Origin: an uncultured Parabacteroides sp.
GTDB lineage: Bacteria > Bacteroidota > Bacteroidia > Bacteroidales > Tannerellaceae
Length of the DNA: 6,865 nt
Assembly (NCBI GenBank): GCA_900770835.1
Contig: CAAGLQ010000195.1
Span: forward strand, 1 to 6,865
Reading direction: 5' to 3'
The notes under the pieces were generated by a model. The model was given only the letters and a program-made list of their open reading frames with translations, did not search any database and was not told where the DNA came from. This document shows, one piece after another, positions 1-6,447 of the stretch. Positions within the stretch are counted from its first letter, which is position 1. Each line of letters begins with the position of its first letter. The translations under genes and the position numbers were made by a program.

Positions 1-68
1 CCACGGGGGGACGATTTTGCTAACTAATTGATAATGTGATTATTCTAAGGGTGGAAAAATGAGCGGAC

Positions 69-100
69 TGCTCAAAGAAATGGTTCCTCACTTTTGAGCA
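69..100. repeat. Inverted repeat, 8-bp perfect stem
   Basis: TGCTCAAA at 69-76 is perfectly complementary to TTTGAGCA at 93-100, leaving a 16-nt loop. No T run follows on the plus strand, so it is a poor intrinsic terminator there. On the minus strand it would lie at the very start of the transcript from the putative promoter at 101-130. Confidence 0.5.
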
Positions 101-130
101 CAAAGGTACGCGTATTTTCCTAACTTGCAA
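101..130 (-). promoter_or_regulatory. Putative Bacteroidota-type promoter directed leftward
   Basis: Read on the minus strand, TACCTTTG (complement of 101-108) matches the -7 consensus TAnnTTTG. A TTG (complement of 128-130) lies 19 nt upstream, close to the usual spacing to the -33 element. Transcription would leave the window at position 1. There is no minus-strand ATG between the promoter and the edge, so the driven gene would start outside. The box is short and chance matches occur. Confidence 0.4.
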
Positions 131-177
131 GAGGTGATTCAAGAAAAAGATTGCTCATTCCATTTTTCTGAACAACA

Positions 178-196
178 TCGTTGGTTTGACCAACGA
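178..196. repeat. 19-nt hairpin with TTG loop, copy A
   Basis: TCGTTGGT pairs perfectly with ACCAACGA around a TTG loop. The architecture (8-bp stem, 3-nt loop, central GGTTTGACC) is the same as in the hairpin at 271-289, although the outer stem bases differ and are compensated on both arms. Confidence 0.6.
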
Positions 197-270
197 AATC
201 GCCACTTTCTTATATGACTTCCTTTCGATACATAACATCATATTTTCCAAATAGCTCACTATCTGTGCCT

Positions 271-289
271 TTGCGGGTTTGACCCGCAA
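271..289. repeat. 19-nt hairpin with TTG loop, copy B
   Basis: TTGCGGGT pairs perfectly with ACCCGCAA around a TTG loop. It shares the GGTTTGACC centre and total length with the hairpin at 178-196. Paired changes in the stem suggest that structure, rather than sequence, is what the two have in common. Confidence 0.6.
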
Positions 290-309
290 TCTCATCCTGT
301 CTTTATCTA

Positions 310-369
310 ACGCAACACGTTGCGTCCCTACTCCTTTGATAGGGTGGGATGCCGGGTCGTGCCCGGCAT
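310..369. repeat. REP-like cluster of three adjacent palindromes
   Basis: Three stems follow one another: ACGCAAC/GTTGCGT at 310-325 with a 2-nt loop, CCCTA/TAGGG at 326-344, and ATGCCGGG/CCCGGCAT at 349-369 around a TCGTG loop. The last unit resembles the widespread intergenic REP-type palindrome of the form GTCATGCCGGGC...GCCCGGCATCC found in many bacterial lineages. Any protein frame through it is an artefact of the palindrome. Confidence 0.6.
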
Positions 370-371
370 GA

Positions 372-412
372 CACTGCTCCATAAAATTGTCCCTCACTGC
401 TCCATAAAATTG
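372..412. repeat. Two-copy direct repeat, 18-bp identical unit, period 23 bp
   Basis: CACTGCTCCATAAAATTG occurs identically at 372-389 and 395-412, separated by 5 nt. A degenerate relative (ACTGCTCCATGAAAT) lies near 719-733. The repeat directly abuts the REP-like cluster. Confidence 0.75.
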
Positions 413-507
413 CTTCACAAAAACCAACCATTTCTTTGAGCACTTTCACCTCATCATCCTCACTTCCTATCATCAATAAAATCAATAGGTTATACAATAT
501 TGCACAA

Positions 508-598
508 ACGTGGAACATAGCGTTCCATATATTAATTTCTGTTAAAATCAACATTAGAACAGGGCAAGGAAGAGTGTTCCACGGGCATTGTTCCACGG
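508..598. repeat. Dispersed GTGGAAC motifs in both orientations
   Basis: ACGTGGAACA occurs at 508-517 on the plus strand. Its near complement GTTCCACGG occurs twice in direct orientation at 576-584 and 590-598, a 14-nt step. The first copy also forms a small local hairpin (TGGAAC 511-516 with GTTCCA 522-527). This could be a binding-site cluster or the remains of an element end. No function can be assigned from the window. Confidence 0.4.
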
Positions 599-780
599 AT
601 AAGACTGCCTTTTCTTAGAACATCGAAGATAGTATTGTTTGTATCTTATTGTTTATCAATGTGTTTCAAAAGAACGAACTATGCGGTCGCAGGCATTCTC
701 ACCTTTTGTGAAGCAACGACTGCTCCATGAAATGTACTTTTGTTGCGCACTCATTTCGTTGAAGCCATATAGACGACCAA

Positions 781-895
781 GGTTGATGATTAGTAATGAC
801 AAGGGTTGATGATTAGTAATGACAAGGGTTGGTGATTAGTAATGACAAGGGTCGGTGATTAGTAATGACAAGAGTTAGTGATTAGTAATGACAAA
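781..895. repeat. Tandem array, five 23-bp units with invariant 16-nt core
   Basis: Five head-to-tail units occupy 781-803, 804-826, 827-849, 850-872 and 873-895. The core TGATTAGTAATGACAA is identical in all five, while the other 7 nt vary (GGGTTGA-type in the early units, then GTTGG, GTCGG and AGTTAG types). The core contains the short dyad ATTA-G-TAAT. The array ends 43 bp before the -7 box ahead of the nitroreductase gene, so it may be a variable-number tract or an array of protein-binding sites acting on that promoter. Confidence 0.9.
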
Positions 896-938
896 ACCTT
901 TTCATCCTCGGCAAGAAGATCCTTTCAAATATTATACG

Positions 939-946
939 TATGTTTG
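939..946 (+). promoter_or_regulatory. Putative -7 promoter box for the nitroreductase gene
   Basis: TATGTTTG fits TAnnTTTG exactly and lies 57 nt before the chosen ATG at 1004. I do not see a good TTTG-type -33 element at the expected distance, so the promoter may be weak or activator-dependent. Confidence 0.5.
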
Positions 947-1003
947 CGCAGCAATCGCCCAATGGCGAAGGAGTAATAAACCATACTAAAAACAAAATTG
1001 CGT

Positions 1004-1552
1004 ATGAACCAGACATTACAAACGATCCTCACGCGACGAAGCGTGAAGAAATATACGGCGGAACCTGTCCCCGAAGCTTTGGTGGAGGAGGTGGTCAAGG
1101 CCGGTATGTATGCCCCCAGCGGCATGAACCGTCAATCGGCTATCATCTTAGCGGTCACGAATCCAACGCTGCGCGATCGACTGAGCCGCATGAATTTAGA
1201 CATTATCTTAGGCAAGCAGCTGAAGACCAGTTCCGGGCATGGCGATCCTTTCTACGGGGCTCCGGTCGTGTTGGTGGTGCTTGCCCAAAAGGATTGCCCC
1301 ACACGCGTTTACGACGGATCGATCGTGATCGAGAACATGTTGATCGCCGCCCATAGCTTAGGCTTGGGGGCCTGCTGGATCCACCGTGCCAAAGAGATGT
1401 TTGAGACAGAGGAGGGTAAGGAGTTGCTGAACGAATTAGGCATCACCGGCGAGTATGAGGGCATTGGCCATTGCATTTTGGGTTATCCCGCCCCCGATGC
1501 CTCGAAGCCACAATCACCGCGCAAACCCGATTACGTGGTTTGGGCTAAATAG
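1004..1552 (+). CDS. Nitroreductase-family FMN-dependent NAD(P)H oxidoreductase
   Basis: The 182-residue product has the single-domain length usual for this family of homodimeric cytosolic flavoenzymes, which reduce nitroaromatics, quinones, flavins or other acceptors with NAD(P)H. Visible marks are the N-terminal RRSVKKY (residues 11-17), whose basic residues bind the FMN phosphate in relatives, APSGMNRQ (37-44), a central helix IVIENMLIAAHSLGLGACWI (107-126) ending in the conserved GLGACW turn, and ILGYPAP (158-164) before a short basic tail. The physiological substrate cannot be read from the sequence. I chose ATG at 1004. A TTG two codons earlier (998) is in frame but is a weaker start. 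The gene has its own -7 box and is followed by another promoter-like box before nadB, so it is probably transcribed alone, possibly with read-through. Family assignment is firm, exact function is not. Confidence 0.92.
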   Translation: MNQTLQTILTRRSVKKYTAEPVPEALVEEVVKAGMYAPSGMNRQSAIILAVTNPTLRDRLSRMNLDIILGKQLKTSSGHGDPFYGAPVVLVVLAQKDCPTRVYDGSIVIENMLIAAHSLGLGACWIHRAKEMFETEEGKELLNELGITGEYEGIGHCILGYPAPDASKPQSPRKPDYVVWAK

Positions 1553-1576
1553 CGCATAAGGAGGGGCAAAAAATCA

Positions 1577-1603
1577 AGCTGAAAAACACCAACCTTTTCA
1601 GTT
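1577..1603 (+). other. Hairpin between the nitroreductase and nadB genes
   Basis: CTGAAAA at 1579-1585 pairs with TTTTCAG at 1595-1601 around a 9-nt loop, extended by a G-U and an A-U pair. It lies just upstream of the TAATTTTG box and covers the position where a -33 element would sit. It could be a weak terminator for the upstream gene or an operator for nadB. The sequence does not decide between these. Confidence 0.35.
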
Positions 1604-1609
1604 AATTCC

Positions 1610-1617
1610 TAATTTTG
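1610..1617 (+). promoter_or_regulatory. Putative -7 promoter box for nadB
   Basis: TAATTTTG matches TAnnTTTG and ends 26 nt before the nadB ATG at 1644. It overlaps an in-frame upstream GTG at 1617, which argues against that GTG being the real start. Confidence 0.5.
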
Positions 1618-1643
1618 TGCGCCTAAACAACGAAAGAAAGAAA

Positions 1644-3218
1644 ATGGTAGAGAAATACGATTACTTAGTGATAGGCTCCGGCATCGCGGGCATGAGCTTC
1701 GCCCTGAAGGTAGCCAACGAGGGACGCAGTGTGGCGCTCATCTGCAAGGCGGGTCAGGAGGAGGCCAATACTTACTTCGCCCAGGGAGGCATCGCCTCCG
1801 TGACCAATCTGAAGGTGGATAATTTCGAGAAGCACATCGAAGACACGATGATCGCAGGCGACTGGATCAGCGATCGCGCAGCCGTAGAAAAGGTGGTTCG
1901 AGAGGCTCCGGCTCAGATCAAAGCGTTGATCGACTGGGGTGTTCAGTTCGATAAGAAGGCCGATGGCGAGTTCGACCTCCACAAAGAGGGCGGTCACTCC
2001 GAGTTCCGCATCTTGCACCACGCCGACAACACAGGCGCAGAGATTCAAACCAGCCTGATCCGTGCCGTACATGCTCACCCGAATATCAAGGTATATACCA
2101 ACCATTATGCCGTGGAGATCATCACACAGCACCACATGGGCATCATCGTGACCCGCCACACACCAGGCATCAAGTGCTATGGCGCTTACGTATTGAATGA
2201 GGAGACAGGCGAGGTACATACCTTCCTCTCACGCATCACCGTGATGGCAACCGGCGGATGCGAAGCGGTTTATCGCAACACGACCAACCCATTAGTGGCC
2301 ACCGGCGACGGTATCGCCATGGTCTATCGGGCAAAAGGCGCTGTCAAAGATATGGAGTTTATACAGTTCCATCCGACGGCGCTCTTCCATCCGGGCGATC
2401 GTCCCAGCTTCTTGATCACGGAGGCAATGCGCGGCTATGGTGCCGTGCTTCGCAACCTTAGCGGTGAGGAATTCATGCAAAAATATGATCCGCGTCTCTC
2501 CCTCGCGCCGCGCGACATTGTTGCCCGTGCGATCGACAGCGAGATGAAGCAACGGGGTGAAGATCATGTCTATCTGGACGTGACCCATAAAGACGCAGAA
2601 GAGACCAAACATCACTTCCCCAATATCTACAAGAAGTGCCTCAGCTTAGGCATCGACATCACCAAAGATTACATTCCCGTAGCACCGGCAGCGCATTACC
2701 TTTGCGGAGGTATCAAGGTTGATTTGGATGGACAGAGCAGCATCCGCCGCCTGTATGCGATTGGCGAGTGCTCCTGCACCGGTTTACACGGTGGCAACCG
2801 ATTGGCATCCAACTCCCTGATCGAGGCAGTGGTTTATGCAGACGCGGCCGCCAAGCATTCCTTGAGCGTGTTGGATCGCTATGATTTCGAGCAAGACATT
2901 CCCGAGTGGAACGACGAGGGCACCATCTCTAACGAGGAGCGTGTATTGATCACGCAGAGCATGAAGGAGGTGAACCAGATCATGGAGGCCTACGTCGGCA
3001 TCGTGCGCAGCAATACCCGTTTGATCCGTGCCTGGAACCGCCTCGACATCCTTTATGAGGAGACCGAGAAGCTCTTCAAGCGTTGCAAGGCCTCACGCGA
3101 GTTGTGCGAGTTGCGCAACATGATCAACGTGGGTTACTTGATCACCCGCCAAGCCATGGAGCGCAAAGAGAGCCGAGGCCTGCACTATACGATCGACTAT
3201 CCCCCCAAGAAGAAATAG
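1644..3218 (+). CDS. nadB: L-aspartate oxidase (quinolinate synthesis, NAD de novo pathway)
   Basis: This 524-residue FAD flavoprotein oxidises L-aspartate to iminoaspartate, which quinolinate synthase NadA condenses with dihydroxyacetone phosphate on the way to NAD. Length and domain order match the fumarate reductase/succinate dehydrogenase flavoprotein superfamily. The FAD Rossmann motif GSGIAG is at 11-16, TYFAQGGIASV at 43-53, and the capping domain follows, with HKEGGHSEFRILHHADNTG at 113-131. Active-site positions known from E. coli NadB are present: H243 in FHPTAL, R290 in APRDIVARA, H351 in PAAHYLCGG and R386 in GGNRLASNS. The C-terminal helical domain runs from about 430. The start is ATG 1644. 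The upstream GTG at 1617 would add nine residues before the conserved N-terminus and overlaps the -7 box. nadA and nadC are not adjacent: a terminator follows directly. The assignment is firm. Confidence 0.97.
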   Translation: MVEKYDYLVIGSGIAGMSFALKVANEGRSVALICKAGQEEANTYFAQGGIASVTNLKVDNFEKHIEDTMIAGDWISDRAAVEKVVREAPAQIKALIDWGVQFDKKADGEFDLHKEGGHSEFRILHHADNTGAEIQTSLIRAVHAHPNIKVYTNHYAVEIITQHHMGIIVTRHTPGIKCYGAYVLNEETGEVHTFLSRITVMATGGCEAVYRNTTNPLVATGDGIAMVYRAKGAVKDMEFIQFHPTALFHPGDRPSFLITEAMRGYGAVLRNLSGEEFMQKYDPRLSLAPRDIVARAIDSEMKQRGEDHVYLDVTHKDAEETKHHFPNIYKKCLSLGIDITKDYIPVAPAAHYLCGGIKVDLDGQSSIRRLYAIGECSCTGLHGGNRLASNSLIEAVVYADAAAKHSLSVLDRYDFEQDIPEWNDEGTISNEERVLITQSMKEVNQIMEAYVGIVRSNTRLIRAWNRLDILYEETEKLFKRCKASRELCELRNMINVGYLITRQAMERKESRGLHYTIDYPPKKK

Positions 3219-3275
3219 GCGCAGGCATCACGGGTTGAAGAATCGACCCGGAAGAGATTCAAAAGGCGGTGTGCC

Positions 3276-3297
3276 AAAAGGCGCAGCGCCTTTTTTT
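3276..3297 (+). terminator. Rho-independent terminator between convergent nadB and priA
   Basis: AAAAGGC at 3276-3282 pairs with GCCTTTT at 3288-3294 around GCAGC, and the T run continues to 3297. On the minus strand the same stem follows the priA stop codon and ends in TTTT, so it can terminate both converging transcripts. A weaker hairpin (3231-3250) lies between the nadB stop and this element. Confidence 0.85.
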
Positions 3298-5545
3298 ATG
3301 CGGGATCTACATCGTAATGAAGCAACAAGGAGCGAAAGGCAGGCATCGCCTGCATGGATTGCTGCACCTCCTCCAACAGCGCACGGAGAGGAGTTATACC
3401 GGCAGCGATCTCAATCTTGATGACAATCTGCCGAAGGAAAAGGGTTTGGATACGGTGAATAGGGGGTGTGACCGGCCCTAACACGCGATCGCCCAAACGG
3501 TCGCGAAGTTTATCCGCATACAGACGAGCCATCTCTTGCACCACCGTTTCCTGCTTGCCTCGCAGCACGATCACGATCAAACGATAATAGGGCGGATAAC
3601 GAAACTGGCTACGCTCCGCCAATTGCATACGTACCATCTCCTGATAGGCAAAACGTTGCACCATGCCAATCAACGGGTGATCCGGCTGCGAGGTTTGCAG
3701 CACGACCACTCCCGGCCGCTCCCGCCGACCGGCGCGACCACTTACCTGCACCATCAGCTGATAGGCACGCTCATGCGCCCGGAAATCCGGGAAGTTCATC
3801 AAGCTATCGGCGCTGAGAATGCCTACCACACTCACCCGTCCAAAGTCCAAACCCTTGGACAACATCTGTGTACCTATCAGAATCTGCGTCTTACCCCGCT
3901 CGAACTCCGCAATGATCCGTTCATAAGCGGAGCGTGTACGTGCCGTGTCGAGGTCCAATCTGCTCACCTTTGCCTCGGGAAACAACCGAGCCACCTCTTC
4001 TTCTACCTGCTCGGTACCAAATCCCTGCAAACGCAACTCCTCGCTCTCGCAATCCGGGCAGCGGAGGGGGAAACGCATCGTGTATCCACAGTAGTGGCAA
4101 GTCAACGTCTGATAAGCCTTATGATAGGTGAGGCTCACATCACAATTCACGCAATGAGGTACCCAACCACATTGCCGACACTCCACCATCGGCGCAAAGC
4201 CGCGTCGGTTCTGAAACAGGATAACCTGTTCGCCTTGTGTCAATGCCGCCTGCATCTTCTCCACCAACAGCGGCGAGAAGAGCGTATCTTTCATAATCCT
4301 CTTTCGTCTCAGCTCACGGGTATTCACCGTCAAGATCTCAGGCATACGGCAGTCGCCATAACGGGTATTCAGTTCTACCAAGCCATATTTGCCGGTCGTC
4401 GCATTGAAATAGGAATCAATAGAAGGAGTGGCAGAACCTAACAACGTCTTCCCTCCATGCAAGTTAGCCAAGACAATCGCTGCATTCCGGGCATGATAGC
4501 GTGGAGCGGGATCTTGTTGCTTATAACTGGTCTCCTGCTCTTCATCCACGATAATAAGTCCTAAACGTGAAAAGGGAAGAAAAAGCGAGGAACGCACCCC
4601 CAACACCACGACGGGTTCCTCATCATGCAACAGCCGGTTCCATACCTCCGCTCGTTCGTTGTCGGAGAACTTGGAATGATAAACCAACAATCGATTGCCA
4701 AAGCATCGCTCCAACCGCTCCATGATCTGCGTCGTGATCGCAATCTCGGGCAACAGATAGAGCACCTGCCGGCCCTGCCGCAACTCCTCCGCAATCAAAT
4801 GCGCATAGATCTCTGTTTTCCCACTGGAGGTAACCCCTCGCAAAAGGCAGACCGACTTTTCCCTGAAAACGGCTTGGACCTCCGCAAAAGCCTGCGTTTG
4901 CGCCTCACTAAGCGGTTTCATGGCCGTTTCCTTCGGTTCCAAACAATTCCGTTGCCGCTCCACCTCCTTCTCATAAACCTCCAATACGCCTCTTTTCAGC
5001 AAGCCATCCAGAACAGCCGAGGAGGTATCGCACTGTTCCAACAGGGCTTTGCGCGGCATCTCCGCCGCCGATCCCGGCGCCAAGGCTTGCGTCAAATCGA
5101 TGAAACGCAAGAGCAACTGCTCCTGCTTTTTCGCCCGCTTCAAACCATCCAACAGTTGAAGCAAGCGTTCCTCTTGCCGGTAGGCCGCCGCTAATCGGAC
5201 GAAGTATTGACGCTTCGGCAAGAATCCTTGCGTCGAGGGAATAGCGGCCTTATAGACATCGCCCAATCTACATATATAATAGGAAGCAATCCACTGCCAG
5301 AAGCGCAACTGAATCGGACGAACCACCGGAGTCGCATCGACCAAGGCATAAATATCTTTCACCGACTGCGCCTCCTGAGGCGCTCGATCATGCAGTTCCC
5401 ACACCAAAGCCGTGTAGCAACGCCGCTTGCCAAAATAGACCATTACCCGACAACCAGGAGCCACCAACGACTCCAGTTCATCGGGTATCCGATAGGTATA
5501 ACTGTTTGCTAAAGGAAGGGGTAGTATGACCTCGGCATACCTCAT
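3296..5545 (-). CDS. priA: Primosomal protein N', replication-restart helicase PriA
   Basis: The 749-residue protein is a superfamily 2 3'-5' DNA helicase that recognises stalled forks and D-loops and reloads the replicative helicase. The N-terminal DNA-binding part (about 1-200) opens with the typical YAEVILPLPLANSYTYRIP. Walker A GVTSSGKT is at 237-244, motif II at 334-337 and GSATPS at 370-375. The zinc module has all eight cysteines (456, 459, 465, 468, 483, 486, 496, 499), and IGTQMLSKGLDF (557-568) and QVSGRAGR (600-607) complete the helicase lobes. Motif II reads DEEQ where well-studied PriA proteins have DEEH. The ATG at 5545 is preceded by GGTGGT and lies 9 nt after the stop of the outer-membrane protein gene, so the two are probably cotranscribed. 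The stop codon overlaps the T run of the shared terminator. Identity is firm. Confidence 0.97.
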   Translation of the reverse strand: MRYAEVILPLPLANSYTYRIPDELESLVAPGCRVMVYFGKRRCYTALVWELHDRAPQEAQSVKDIYALVDATPVVRPIQLRFWQWIASYYICRLGDVYKAAIPSTQGFLPKRQYFVRLAAAYRQEERLLQLLDGLKRAKKQEQLLLRFIDLTQALAPGSAAEMPRKALLEQCDTSSAVLDGLLKRGVLEVYEKEVERQRNCLEPKETAMKPLSEAQTQAFAEVQAVFREKSVCLLRGVTSSGKTEIYAHLIAEELRQGRQVLYLLPEIAITTQIMERLERCFGNRLLVYHSKFSDNERAEVWNRLLHDEEPVVVLGVRSSLFLPFSRLGLIIVDEEQETSYKQQDPAPRYHARNAAIVLANLHGGKTLLGSATPSIDSYFNATTGKYGLVELNTRYGDCRMPEILTVNTRELRRKRIMKDTLFSPLLVEKMQAALTQGEQVILFQNRRGFAPMVECRQCGWVPHCVNCDVSLTYHKAYQTLTCHYCGYTMRFPLRCPDCESEELRLQGFGTEQVEEEVARLFPEAKVSRLDLDTARTRSAYERIIAEFERGKTQILIGTQMLSKGLDFGRVSVVGILSADSLMNFPDFRAHERAYQLMVQVSGRAGRRERPGVVVLQTSQPDHPLIGMVQRFAYQEMVRMQLAERSQFRYPPYYRLIVIVLRGKQETVVQEMARLYADKLRDRLGDRVLGPVTPPIHRIQTLFLRQIVIKIEIAAGITPLRALLEEVQQSMQAMPAFRSLLLHYDVDPA

Positions 5546-5554
5546 ACCACCGCA

Positions 5555-6172
5555 TCAGAAAAGAATCGCTGCCGTGATCGACCAGCCCCGATTCTTACCA
5601 TCTTTCCGTGTCATGGAAAGTGACTCCACACTGTAATTATCTGTCAAGCCTAAACCATAGGTCAATCCAACCTGCAAATGGTTGATCAACTCCACACCGG
5701 CACCAAAGTTCACACCGGCACTACAACTTTTTGTCTTGACCTGATCCACCATACTGCCTGGCAGCTCCCAAATCTTGTTGCCACCTACACGAAAGCCCAC
5801 ATAAGGACCGGTCGCCAAATAAAGCTTCGCGGCTGGCAAGCCCAACTTCCATTTCAAGTTGACTGGCACATCGATATAATCATTCTTCAGTGAGGTTTTC
5901 TCATCGCCCACTGTCCGCGTCTCCAATCCCTTTTGCGCATAGAGGATCGCCGCATCAAAGCCTACACCCAGCAACGGCAACGAGCCCTCGATCATAGGGC
6001 CAATCTGGTATCCCGTCACATTATCTGCCTTTAGCACATCTGAGCTAAAATGAACGGTGGAGATATTCAAACCGCCCTTCACGCCCAAGCGCACCTGAGC
6101 GCTCGCATGCCCCACCAGTAAAAACAGAAAGGCTGAAAGAATCAGCCCTGTAATCATTCGTTTATTGTTCAT
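5555..6172 (-). CDS. PorT-like outer-membrane beta-barrel protein
   Basis: The 205-residue product starts with a clear Sec signal peptide: basic MNNKR, hydrophobic core about 7-20, and a likely signal peptidase I cut after ASA (23-25), leaving Q26 as first mature residue. The mature part alternates polar and hydrophobic residues as in an eight-stranded barrel, opening with RLGVKGGLNIS (28-38), then YIDVPVNLKWKLG (99-111), and ending in a C-terminal strand closing with the aromatic residue F205, as is usual for outer-membrane insertion. This fits the Bacteroidota outer-membrane beta-barrel domain group (PorT-like), most of whose members have no known role. I cannot name the ligand or partner. 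The start ATG is preceded by AGAGG with no spacer. priA follows after 9 nt. A cobalamin riboswitch lies about 275 nt upstream on the same strand. Confidence 0.85.
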   Translation of the reverse strand: MNNKRMITGLILSAFLFLLVGHASAQVRLGVKGGLNISTVHFSSDVLKADNVTGYQIGPMIEGSLPLLGVGFDAAILYAQKGLETRTVGDEKTSLKNDYIDVPVNLKWKLGLPAAKLYLATGPYVGFRVGGNKIWELPGSMVDQVKTKSCSAGVNFGAGVELINHLQVGLTYGLGLTDNYSVESLSMTRKDGKNRGWSITAAILF

Positions 6173-6272
6173 CCTCTTTTTCCTTCTATTATCTATACAA
6201 TCAAAGACCGTTCTCTTTCACCCAACCCTTTATCCTTCCAAATGGTTCACACCTGCAAGAAAGATTCTGCAT

Positions 6273-6330
6273 AAAAGAGGCATGGCCCTACAGCGGCGCT
6301 CATCCCGTTGCTCGATCCATGCCTCCTTTT
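6273..6330 (-). terminator. Long hairpin between riboswitch and barrel gene, possible terminator
   Basis: On the plus strand AAAAGAGGCATGG (6273-6285) pairs with CCATGCCTCCTTTT (6317-6330): 13 base pairs with one bulged C and a 31-nt loop. Read on the minus strand the 3' arm ends in CUUUU then AUGC, so the U tract is short. It may end the riboswitch transcript or be its switchable expression platform. It is also a possible transcription block in the other direction. Confidence 0.5.
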
Positions 6331-6332
6331 AC

Positions 6333-6355
6333 TAATTATTATGGCAAAATAATTA
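6333..6355. repeat. AT-rich perfect palindrome
   Basis: TAATTATT (6333-6340) and AATAATTA (6348-6355) are exact complements around the 7-nt loop ATGGCAA. It directly abuts the hairpin at 6273-6330. It could be an operator or part of the folded leader. Its AT-only stem would be weak as RNA. Confidence 0.45.
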
Positions 6356-6368
6356 TACGATGCAAAGA

Positions 6369-6439
6369 TTCGACGGATCAACGGAAAAAAGAGCGTATGA
6401 CTTGCCCTCTGCCCTCCGGCTTTCCTCGAAGCCGTCGAA
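6369..6439 (-). promoter_or_regulatory. Long-range stem just downstream of the riboswitch
   Basis: On the minus strand TTCGACGG (complement of 6432-6439) is perfectly complementary to CCGTCGAA (complement of 6369-6376), enclosing a smaller hairpin CGGCTT/AAGCCG and a run of six U residues. The small hairpin shares CGG with the long stem, so the two folds compete. This is the layout expected of an expression platform, but it is inferred from complementarity only. Confidence 0.4.
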
Positions 6440-6447
6440 ACACAACA

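Larger units (their letters stand above)
1..938. other. Repeat-rich intergenic region without a convincing gene
   Basis: I find no credible protein gene in this stretch. The short open frames on either strand run across palindromes and repeats, have no family resemblance and show no consistent start signals. The content is mainly hairpins, direct repeats and one tandem array, listed separately, with AT-rich unique DNA between them. The five-copy array contains stop codons, and its 23-bp period is not a multiple of three, so it closes reading frames on the plus strand. Accumulation of palindromes between genes is typical of REP-like intergenic decay or of a boundary between operons. Confidence 0.7.

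Noticed and set aside
1..27. Possible C-terminal tail (PRGDDFAN then stop) of a gene entering from the left on the plus strand
   Set aside because: Eight codons are too few to support a gene, and the other frames also close within 30 nt.
59..97. A 12-codon plus-strand mini-ORF starting at ATG 59
   Set aside because: It is very short, overlaps an inverted repeat and has no leader-peptide character such as repeated regulatory codons.
155..596. Overlapping minus-strand frames of 90 and 97 residues
   Set aside because: They are translations of palindromes and direct repeats. Similar peptide strings arise whenever REP-like repeats are translated.
781..895. Reading the 23-bp array as a CRISPR array
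   Set aside because: The conserved core is 16 nt and the variable part only 7 nt and partly similar between units, so there are no true spacers. No cas gene is present.
940..1356. A 138-residue plus-strand frame overlapping the nitroreductase gene
   Set aside because: It is out of frame with the nitroreductase gene, which carries clear family motifs, and its ATG overlaps the -7 promoter box.
1665..2219. A 184-residue minus-strand open frame inside nadB
   Set aside because: It is antisense to a well-supported nadB and shows no motifs or start signals.
3536..4441. A 301-residue plus-strand open frame opposite priA
   Set aside because: It lies entirely antisense to priA, which has every expected motif. 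The translation is low in family-like features and rich in His, Gln and Arg, as expected for a shadow frame.
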